Positions 43,121 through 50,175 of a DNA stretch of 64,000 bases are shown here, in pieces. The notes under the pieces are model-generated. The model was not told the DNA's origin, did not search any database, and saw only the letters and a list, made by a program, of their open reading frames with translations. A program made the translations under genes and the position numbers. The stretch covers positions 29,466-93,465 of the forward strand of contig JBGVQN010000006.1 of NCBI GenBank assembly GCA_045127535.1, in the 5' to 3' direction. Source of the stretch: UBA2942 sp045127535 (GTDB taxonomy: Bacteria; Bacillota; Clostridia; Lachnospirales; Lachnospiraceae). The first letter of the stretch is position 1. Every line of letters starts with the position of its first letter.

Positions 43121-44539
43121 TTACACCGGATAAGCTTTGCTCTCAGTATCTGCTGCTGCTGCATCTACACCAGTCTGCTGTGCTTCTCTGTATTGAAAGA
43201 AGTCTGTAGCTACCTGAGGGAACAATGCATAGCTTAATACATCCTCATCCTGCTGCTTATACTGTGACATTTCTGCCTCAAGCTTTTCCAGTTCAGGCTC
43301 TAATAAATCTGCAGGACGGCAGGTAATTGGCTGCTCACCGGTCTTTTCAATGGCAAGCTTCTGTACTTCTGGATTGACCGGTTTTACGGTCTGGCCGTAC
43401 TTGCCAAGTAACAGTGCCTGGCTTTCTTTGGTCAGCATCTTGTAACGCTCACCCATGAGTACATTTAATGTTGCCTGTGTACCTACGATCTGGGAAGACG
43501 GCGTTACCAGAGGCGGCTCACCAAAGTCCTTACGTACACGAGGCACTTCCTCTAACACTTCATAATACTTGTCTTCCTGATGGGCATCCTTTAACTGGGA
43601 CACCAGGTTGGAAAGCATACCCCCTGGTACCTGGTACTGCAGTGTCTTAATGTTGACGCCCATTACCTTTGGATTTAACAGACCACTCTTTAATGCGTCC
43701 TCCTGAATCGGACGGAAATACTCTGCGATTTCAGCCAGTGCATCAATATTCAGCCCAGTATCATATGGAGTGCCCTTAAAGGTCTCTACCATAACCTCTG
43801 TTGCCGGCTGGGAGGTACCCAGGGCAAATGGTGACATGGCACAGTCTACTACGTCACAGCCTGCTTCTACGGCCTTTAAGTAGGTCATGGAAGCCACACC
43901 GGAGGTGTAGTGGGTATGAAGCTGGATCGGCAGATCAGTTGCCTCTTTCAATGCAGATACCAGCTCTGTTGCCTTATATGGCACCAGCAGACCTGCCATA
44001 TCCTTGATACAGATGGAGTTGGCACCCATATCCTCAATACGCTTTGCAATGTCCTTCCAGTAATCCAGTGTATACGCCTCGCCTAATGTATAAGACAAAG
44101 CGATCTGTGCATGTCCCTTTTCCTTATTGGCTGCACGGACTGCGGTCTCTAAGTTGCGCAGGTCATTTAAGCAGTCAAAGATACGGATAATATCAATACC
44201 ATTGGCAATTGACTTCTGCACAAAATACTCTACTACATCATCTGCATAAGGACGGTATCCCAGGATATTCTGTCCTCTAAACAGCATCTGCAGTGGTGTA
44301 TTTTTAATGACTGCCTTTAGCTTACGCAGTCTTTCCCATGGGTCTTCTTTTAAAAAACGAAGTGATGCATCAAATGTTGCTCCGCCCCAGCACTCGATAG
44401 AATGATAACCGATTTTGTCCATCTTCTCCGCAATGGGAAGCATCTGCTCAGTTGTCATACGGGTAGCAATCAGAGACTGGTGTGCATCACGTAAAACAGT
44501 TTCGGTAATTCCAACCGGTTTTTTTACGATTTCTGACAT
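43121..44539 (-). CDS. oadA: Oxaloacetate decarboxylase alpha-type carboxyltransferase (5S-like)
   Basis: A 472-residue TIM-barrel carboxyltransferase. TETVLRDAHQSLIATRM (metal and substrate site), CWGGATFDASLRFL, MLFRGQNILGYR, and the barrel His pair in HTHYTSGVA identify the OadA/pyruvate carboxylase CT domain. It lacks the C-terminal biotin domain of classical OadA, which is supplied in trans by the carrier gene upstream in the operon. It moves CO2 between oxaloacetate or pyruvate and biotin. Start at 44539 (GGAGG upstream). Last gene of the operon. Confidence 0.92.
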   Translation of the reverse strand: MSEIVKKPVGITETVLRDAHQSLIATRMTTEQMLPIAEKMDKIGYHSIECWGGATFDASLRFLKEDPWERLRKLKAVIKNTPLQMLFRGQNILGYRPYADDVVEYFVQKSIANGIDIIRIFDCLNDLRNLETAVRAANKEKGHAQIALSYTLGEAYTLDYWKDIAKRIEDMGANSICIKDMAGLLVPYKATELVSALKEATDLPIQLHTHYTSGVASMTYLKAVEAGCDVVDCAMSPFALGTSQPATEVMVETFKGTPYDTGLNIDALAEIAEYFRPIQEDALKSGLLNPKVMGVNIKTLQYQVPGGMLSNLVSQLKDAHQEDKYYEVLEEVPRVRKDFGEPPLVTPSSQIVGTQATLNVLMGERYKMLTKESQALLLGKYGQTVKPVNPEVQKLAIEKTGEQPITCRPADLLEPELEKLEAEMSQYKQQDEDVLSYALFPQVATDFFQYREAQQTGVDAAAADTESKAYPV

Positions 44540-44718
44540 ATTTTCCTCCATAATTCATTCTGTCTAACATTCGTGTGCGCTATTGAGGGATCATATGACA
44601 GCTGCATTCACAGACATAAACACGCAGGCTGCCTGCCTTACTGCCAATCACATTCTCCAATACCGCTGCACGATCAAAAATCTGAAACTATACCAATGCG
44701 TTCGATTGCCGCATATGA

Positions 44719-45858
44719 TCAAACACCGAATATTGCCATAAAAGCACCTGCTGCAACTGCTGTACCAATCACACCAGCTACATTAGGTCCCATAGCATGC
44801 ATCAGCAGGAAGTTGGTTGGATCTGCTTCCGCGCCTACTTTCTGGGAGATACGAGCTGCCATTGGCACTGCAGATACACCGGCAGAACCAATCAATGGGT
44901 TTACCTTGCCATGTGTCAGCTTGCACATAATCTTACCAAAAAGCACACCGCCTGCCGTACCGATTGCAAAGGCGATCAGTCCCAACGCTACGATCTTAAA
45001 TGTATCCAGACGCAGAAATGCCTGTGCACTTGTAGTAGCACCTACAGAAGTACCTAACAGGATAACCACGATGTACATTAATGCATTGGAAGCAGTCTCT
45101 GTCAGCTGCTTTACTACGCCGCACTCACGGAACAGGTTGCCAAGCATCAGCATACCTACCAATGGTGCTGTCGTCGGCAGAATCATAACAACTACTACCG
45201 TTACTACGATAGGGAAAAGAATCTTTTCTAACTTGGATACCGGACGAAGCTGTTCCATCTTGATCTTACGCTCTTCTTCTGTGGTCAGAGCCTTCATGAT
45301 CGGAGGCTGGATAATCGGTACCAGAGACATATATGTATATGCTGCTACTGCAATAGGTCCCATATATTCTGTCTGCCCTAACTTGCCGCACAGAAAGATG
45401 GAAGTAGGACCGTCTGCACCACCAATAATGGAAATAGCCGCTGCTGCCTTATCGCTAAAGCCCATGAGAATCGCCATAAAATATGCTGCATAAATACCCA
45501 GCTGTGCTGCCGCTCCCAAAATAAAGCTTTTTGGATTGGCAATCAGAGGGCCAAAGTCTGTCATTGCACCTACGCCCATGAAAATCAGGGACGGCAGAAC
45601 ACTCCACTCATCTAACAGGTAAAAATAGTATAACAATCCACCAGTGCCGTTCTCGGATTCTTCAATAGACTGCATAATATCCGGGAACATATTTACCAGA
45701 AGCATACCAAAAGAGATTGGAACCAGCAGAAGGGGCTCATATCCCTTTTTGATTGCCAGGTACAGGAAGACGAAAGCTACCAGGATCATCACGTAGTTTC
45801 CCCATTCCAGATTGAAGAAGGCAGTCTGATGAATCAGATTTGATAATGTTTCTATCAT
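44719..45858 (-). CDS. Na+-translocating decarboxylase beta subunit (OadB/MmdB)
   Basis: A 379-residue membrane protein with about nine spans. Family motifs are GVGAMTDFGPLIANP, SIIGGADGPTSIF (the membrane Asp that couples Na+ movement) and NPLIGSAGVSAVPMAARI. It decarboxylates carboxybiotin and pumps Na+ outward, conserving energy from decarboxylation. The same family serves oxaloacetate, methylmalonyl-CoA and glutaconyl-CoA decarboxylases. Confidence 0.94.
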   Translation of the reverse strand: MIETLSNLIHQTAFFNLEWGNYVMILVAFVFLYLAIKKGYEPLLLVPISFGMLLVNMFPDIMQSIEESENGTGGLLYYFYLLDEWSVLPSLIFMGVGAMTDFGPLIANPKSFILGAAAQLGIYAAYFMAILMGFSDKAAAAISIIGGADGPTSIFLCGKLGQTEYMGPIAVAAYTYMSLVPIIQPPIMKALTTEEERKIKMEQLRPVSKLEKILFPIVVTVVVVMILPTTAPLVGMLMLGNLFRECGVVKQLTETASNALMYIVVILLGTSVGATTSAQAFLRLDTFKIVALGLIAFAIGTAGGVLFGKIMCKLTHGKVNPLIGSAGVSAVPMAARISQKVGAEADPTNFLLMHAMGPNVAGVIGTAVAAGAFMAIFGV

Positions 45859-45917
45859 ATCGTTTTGTTTCCTCCATTGCTGCAGGATATCTGCAGCTTT
45901 TGTCAGTCAATCACTTA

Positions 45918-46292
45918 CTAGTTCATGGATGCAATTACATCACCGGCTTCTACTGCACTTCCTACGCTTACATTGACACCAGCGATCACACCGTCCTGTG
46001 GTGCTACAATTTCATTTTCCATCTTCATTGCCTCAAGGACCACCACTACCTGTCCCCTGGTTACTTTATCTCCTGCATTTGCCTTCACACCCAGAATCTT
46101 ACCTGGCATTGGAGCAGTAATTTTCACTGCGCCTTCACCCCCTGCTGCCTTTGGTGCAGGTGCAGGAGCTACTGCCTTTGGTGCTGCAGGTGCTGCCACA
46201 GGTCTGGATACTGGAGCTGGTGCCGCCCCTGTATTTTCCTCTACGGTTACATCATATACGTTGCCATTTACTGTAATTGTATAGCTTTTCAT
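45918..46292 (-). CDS. Biotin carboxyl carrier protein of the decarboxylase
   Basis: A 124-residue carrier: a short N-terminal domain, an Ala/Pro-rich flexible linker (about residues 22-50) and a biotinyl domain with the biotinylation motif EAMKM (Lys about residue 90). It shuttles carboxybiotin between the soluble carboxyltransferases and the membrane subunit. Like MmdC of Veillonella and GcdC of Acidaminococcus. Confidence 0.95.
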   Translation of the reverse strand: MKSYTITVNGNVYDVTVEENTGAAPAPVSRPVAAPAAPKAVAPAPAPKAAGGEGAVKITAPMPGKILGVKANAGDKVTRGQVVVVLEAMKMENEIVAPQDGVIAGVNVSVGSAVEAGDVIASMN

Positions 46293-46304
46293 GTTTTTAT
46301 CCTC

Positions 46305-47117
46305 CTATGCCCTGTTCCATTTGTTTCTGGAAGATCTTCTGATGGAACGTACCACCAGTCCGTCTGCAGGTACATCTTCCATTGCTGCAATGGCTGCTGT
46401 GATCACAGCTACCAGTTCTAAATCTGCTGCCAGATTCTCTGCTGCAGGCTCTTCTTCTGCCTGTGCCGCTGCTTCCTCCCGGGTCTCCTCAACTTCCGGA
46501 AGTCCCTGCTTTGCTCTTCTGTTCTGTTCTTTCTTTGCTGCACGTTTTTCTGCCCAGACAGTACATTTTGCCTCCAGCATAGGAATAAACCGGAAACAGG
46601 AAATCACACCTATCATCATTGTTAAAATAATTGCTACCGTTGCAATGCCAAATAAAGAATTGGCTGCTGCACTTTTTAACTTTTCTCCCATGGAATATTC
46701 AGGGGTAAAGGTTGCACTGTCGATTCCCAGTTTTTCACTGTCTTCTCTTTCGGAAACAGTCATGTGCACAGTTACGTTTCTCATTTCAAACTGGGTCGTT
46801 ACTGTAATATCTGCAGTACCCTCACCATACACAATTTTCCAGTCATCACCTACAGAACAATAAGCACCGGCATCTGCTCTGGCTGCCAAAAGAGAATTCA
46901 TCATGGCAGAAATCTGTTCATAACCATTCTCTGCTGCATTTTCTCCATAAGCAACCAGCTCTTCATCTGTATATCCACCATAGGTCTGAAGCATGGTAGT
47001 AACGGAAGTCTTTAATGCCTCATCCTCAGCAATAGGAGTGACATCGGTTCCCTTTGAGCAGGCAGATAAGGCAAAGATGCAGACTATCATACATAATAAC
47101 AGTTTAATCTTTTTCAT
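46305..47117 (-). CDS. OadG-family gamma/delta subunit with lipoprotein N-terminal domain
   Basis: A 270-residue protein larger than usual OadG (80-120). A lipoprotein signal (lipobox LSACS) leads a 140-residue extracytoplasmic domain, resembling DUF3887-like folds; a span (about residues 160-180) and a basic-then-acidic cytoplasmic tail match OadG/MmdD, ending VVRSIRRSSRNKWNRA. OadG-type subunits assemble the decarboxylase. The ATG at 47117 is chosen from AGAGG at short spacing and the signal sequence. The outer domain's role is unknown. Confidence 0.82.
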   Translation of the reverse strand: MKKIKLLLCMIVCIFALSACSKGTDVTPIAEDEALKTSVTTMLQTYGGYTDEELVAYGENAAENGYEQISAMMNSLLAARADAGAYCSVGDDWKIVYGEGTADITVTTQFEMRNVTVHMTVSEREDSEKLGIDSATFTPEYSMGEKLKSAAANSLFGIATVAIILTMMIGVISCFRFIPMLEAKCTVWAEKRAAKKEQNRRAKQGLPEVEETREEAAAQAEEEPAAENLAADLELVAVITAAIAAMEDVPADGLVVRSIRRSSRNKWNRA

Positions 47118-47151
47118 ATTTCCTCTCATTCTGCCGTTATACGGCTTTGTG

Positions 47152-48606
47152 TCAGACTGTGCCATGTTTCTTTAAAGGCAGGTCTACACGCTTGGTATAA
47201 AGCATTTCAAAGGATGCAATGACACGCTTTCTGGTCTCTGCCGCATCAATAATATCATCCACATAGCCTCTTCTTGCAGCTGCCAGGGCACTGGACTGTA
47301 ATGCAGCATACTCTGCAGCCTTTTCCTGTACCACTGCCGCGCCATTGCCGGAGGACTGGATCTCTTCTGCATACATAATCTTTGCAGCAGAAGCAGGATC
47401 CATCATACCGATGGAAGCATCTGTCCATGCATATACAATATCTGCACCAACAGACTTGGAATTCATAACCACTCCTGCACTGCCATAAGCTGCACCTGTA
47501 ATAACTGTTACCTTTGGTACAGTAGCCTCTGCAAATGCATAAGTCAGTTTTGCTGCTGCCTTTGCAATGGTTTTTTCCTCACTTACAGCAGCCTGATACC
47601 CCTTTACGTCTACAAGTGTCAGTACAGGAATTTCAAACGCATCACAGAACTTTACAAACTCTGCTGCTTTTTCTGCTCCTGCAGTTGTAAGGACAGGTGC
47701 AAATTCCTCTGCCTTCTGGCCATCCTCATCATAAACCACGCTGCGGTTTGCCACAGCACCCACCAGGGCACCATTTAATTTGATAAAGCCTGTTACCATC
47801 TCTCTGGCATAAGCTTTCTTCATTTCAAAGAAATATCCGCTGTCAGAAATCATAGAGAGGGCAATGGCACTGTCACCGGCTGATGGAGCCAGGTCATTAC
47901 AGTAGCGGTTTAAATCATCACTGCACTCCGTATACTCTACACCTTCCTCATTATTGGAAGGAAGAATGGCTGCCAGCTCCCGGATACGTGCAATCACTTC
48001 CGCTTCATCTCCGGTTCCATCTACAATACCAGCCTGAGCACTCTGGAATGCTGCAGAAGCTGTATCATTCTTCTCTGCTGTATTCCCCTCCAAGGCATTT
48101 GGGGAATTGACAAACAGCTTTGCCTTCTTGCTCTCCATAAAAGTAAAATCAGTGAGAGTAGGCACCAATGCCATACCGCCACCACAGATACCAAAAATTC
48201 CGGTCAGCTGTGGAACAACACCGGAAGCTTCGGTCTGCTTTAAATATATTTTTCCAAATCCATTTAACGCATCTGCAGCCTCCTGCAGACGCAGTCCTGC
48301 ACAGTCAATAAAACCGATTACAGGTGCTCCCATTTTCAATGCAAGGTCATACAGATGTACAATTTTTTCTGCATGCATTTCACCAATAGAGCCGCCTAAC
48401 ACAGAAGCATCCTGGCTGTACACATACACCAGCTTGCCTTCAATGGTACCATATCCTGTAATGACACCGTCTGCGGGAGTTTCTTTTACCTGCAGATTAA
48501 AATCAGTGTTTCTGGCAGTCACATAGCTACCGATTTCAACAAAGCTGCTGTCATCTAACAGTGTTGCTATCCTGTTGATTGCTGATGATTGAGACATGTC
48601 GCTCAT
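47152..48606 (-). CDS. mmdA: Acyl-CoA carboxyltransferase (MmdA/12S-like)
   Basis: A 484-residue crotonase-fold carboxyltransferase. Two halves carry oxyanion-hole glycines, as in GFIDCAGLRLQEA, GICGGGMALVP and GAAYGSAGVVMNS. It transfers a carboxyl group from methylmalonyl-CoA (or a related acyl-CoA) to biotin. First gene of the operon, with GGAGG seven bases before the ATG and a clear promoter. It is somewhat shorter than typical MmdA (about 510) and its specificity is uncertain. Confidence 0.85.
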   Translation of the reverse strand: MSDMSQSSAINRIATLLDDSSFVEIGSYVTARNTDFNLQVKETPADGVITGYGTIEGKLVYVYSQDASVLGGSIGEMHAEKIVHLYDLALKMGAPVIGFIDCAGLRLQEAADALNGFGKIYLKQTEASGVVPQLTGIFGICGGGMALVPTLTDFTFMESKKAKLFVNSPNALEGNTAEKNDTASAAFQSAQAGIVDGTGDEAEVIARIRELAAILPSNNEEGVEYTECSDDLNRYCNDLAPSAGDSAIALSMISDSGYFFEMKKAYAREMVTGFIKLNGALVGAVANRSVVYDEDGQKAEEFAPVLTTAGAEKAAEFVKFCDAFEIPVLTLVDVKGYQAAVSEEKTIAKAAAKLTYAFAEATVPKVTVITGAAYGSAGVVMNSKSVGADIVYAWTDASIGMMDPASAAKIMYAEEIQSSGNGAAVVQEKAAEYAALQSSALAAARRGYVDDIIDAAETRKRVIASFEMLYTKRVDLPLKKHGTV

Positions 48607-48692
48607 ATCTAAACCTCCATTTGTAAGATTAGTAAAATTAAAATAGCAACAAACATGAAAAACATATTGCTATAAAATTTATGCCGATTACC

Positions 48693-48721
48693 ATTTTAAC
48701 CCTTTTTCTACAATTTATCAA
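48693..48721 (-). promoter_or_regulatory. Promoter of the decarboxylase operon
   Basis: -35 TTGATA (48716-48721), 17-bp spacer, -10 TAAAAT (48693-48698) on the minus strand, about 85 bases before mmdA. The remaining leader is AT-rich with no obvious operator. Confidence 0.7.
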
Positions 48722-48798
48722 CTGCATTTTCCTACAAAATCCATCTAATTTTCTTACAATAACAGAAAAGGATTCCATTTATTGCATTTTTTTATCTT

Positions 48799-50001
48799 TT
48801 AATTTTCCCCAAACAGTACCGGCCAATATTCTGTATCCAGAAAATATTTGACGATTACATCTAAGGCATATTTCCAGGTAAATTCTCCTACAAACTGGTC
48901 AGCCTGTACCGGATAGGTCTGGTACAGCGTATCATTGAGGTACAGCTCCATGGTACCCACCTGCTCCCCTGCCGAAACAGGAGCTTCCACTGTTTCCGGA
49001 AGCTGATATTCTATCCTGACAGTTTCCTCTTCTCCAATTAGCAGCGTCAGCTTATCTACTGTACTTACAGTTATGACATCTTCAATTCCGTTATTTACGG
49101 TGATGGTATCAAATGACTTCTGGGGAGAAAGTATTTCCTTTTTCTGAAAATCTGCAAATCCATAATCAAGCAGCACACGACAATCCTGCCACTTGTACGT
49201 TTTATTGGGCGGCCAGCCACAAGCCAGCACTACACTGATCAGCGTAACATCACCTCTTCTGGCACAGCCTACATAACAATAGCCCGCATCTCCTGTATAG
49301 CCTGTTTTTATGCCAATGCATCCCTCATACTGGTCCAGGAACCCATTTTTATTGTTAATGCTGTGGGTATGCTCCCCGGAAACACTTGCATATGTATAAC
49401 TACGGGTCTGGATGATCTCACAAAACCGCTCATTTTCCATGGCATATGCTGCAATCTTCCCCAGCTCCGCTGCTGTCGTCTGATGTCCCTCTGCATCTAG
49501 CCCATTTGGTGTCACAAAATGAGTAGAACTGCATCCCAGTTCAGCTGCCTTACGGTTCATCAAAGCCGCAAATCCTTCCACTGAACCAGCTACTCCCTCT
49601 GCAATGACAACAGCTGCATCATTATGGGACTCCAGCATGAGGGCATAGAGCAAATCTTCCAATCGATACTGCTCATCCTTTTTATAACCCGCTTTTACCT
49701 GGGGCATGGAAGCTGCATAAGAAGATACTGTATATACATCTTCCAAATTTCCATATTCCAACGCAATGATACAGCTCATGATTTTCGTGGTACTGGCCAT
49801 GGGCATTACTGTATCCGCATTTTTGCCATACAGCACCCGTCCGGTATCTGCATCTAACAAAGCTGCCGAACGGGCATACAGCTTTTCCTCCTCTGGTTCT
49901 TCTCCATATCCTGTGACAGGACAGCATATATGAACAAGAAGCGCAATACACAGTCCGGCTGCTATACCCACTGCTGTAAATCTGTTTCGGAAATGTATCA
50001 T
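48799..50001 (-). CDS. D-alanyl-D-alanine carboxypeptidase (DacF-like)
   Basis: A 400-residue exported class A low-molecular-weight PBP. After a signal span (TAVGIAAGLCIALLVHICC), catalytic SxxK is STTK in PMASTTKIMS, SxN is SHN and KTG is in GIKTGYTG. The C-terminal domain resembles PBP5 C-terminal segments, without the SH3 and membrane tail of the other copy at 14.4 kb. The ATG at 50001 with AGGTG upstream is preferred to the overlapping GTG at 50007. Likely DacF- or DacB-like, possibly in sporulation. Confidence 0.92.
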   Translation of the reverse strand: MIHFRNRFTAVGIAAGLCIALLVHICCPVTGYGEEPEEEKLYARSAALLDADTGRVLYGKNADTVMPMASTTKIMSCIIALEYGNLEDVYTVSSYAASMPQVKAGYKKDEQYRLEDLLYALMLESHNDAAVVIAEGVAGSVEGFAALMNRKAAELGCSSTHFVTPNGLDAEGHQTTAAELGKIAAYAMENERFCEIIQTRSYTYASVSGEHTHSINNKNGFLDQYEGCIGIKTGYTGDAGYCYVGCARRGDVTLISVVLACGWPPNKTYKWQDCRVLLDYGFADFQKKEILSPQKSFDTITVNNGIEDVITVSTVDKLTLLIGEEETVRIEYQLPETVEAPVSAGEQVGTMELYLNDTLYQTYPVQADQFVGEFTWKYALDVIVKYFLDTEYWPVLFGEN

Positions 50002-50067
50002 AAACACACCTGATAGAAAATGTCATTCTAATGTATTCTTTCCAGTTCCAAAACATACGTCATACGC

Positions 50068-50106
50068 AAAAAGATGCCAGGTACGATATCTGCGTACATG
50101 GCATCT
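50068..50106 (-). terminator. Terminator of the CAP-domain gene
   Basis: A 14-bp stem with one mismatch (50072-50085 with 50093-50106) followed on the minus strand by TTTTTG. Confidence 0.85.
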
Positions 50107-50175
50107 CTTTCAACCGTTATCTATGTCTCACAAGGGTGTGCCTTATGATTTTATAACATTTACAGAAAATACATC

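Noticed and set aside
42886..43209. A 107-codon plus-strand frame between the GT8 gene and oadA
   Set aside because: It spans two hairpins, overlaps oadA in antisense and has no ribosome site.
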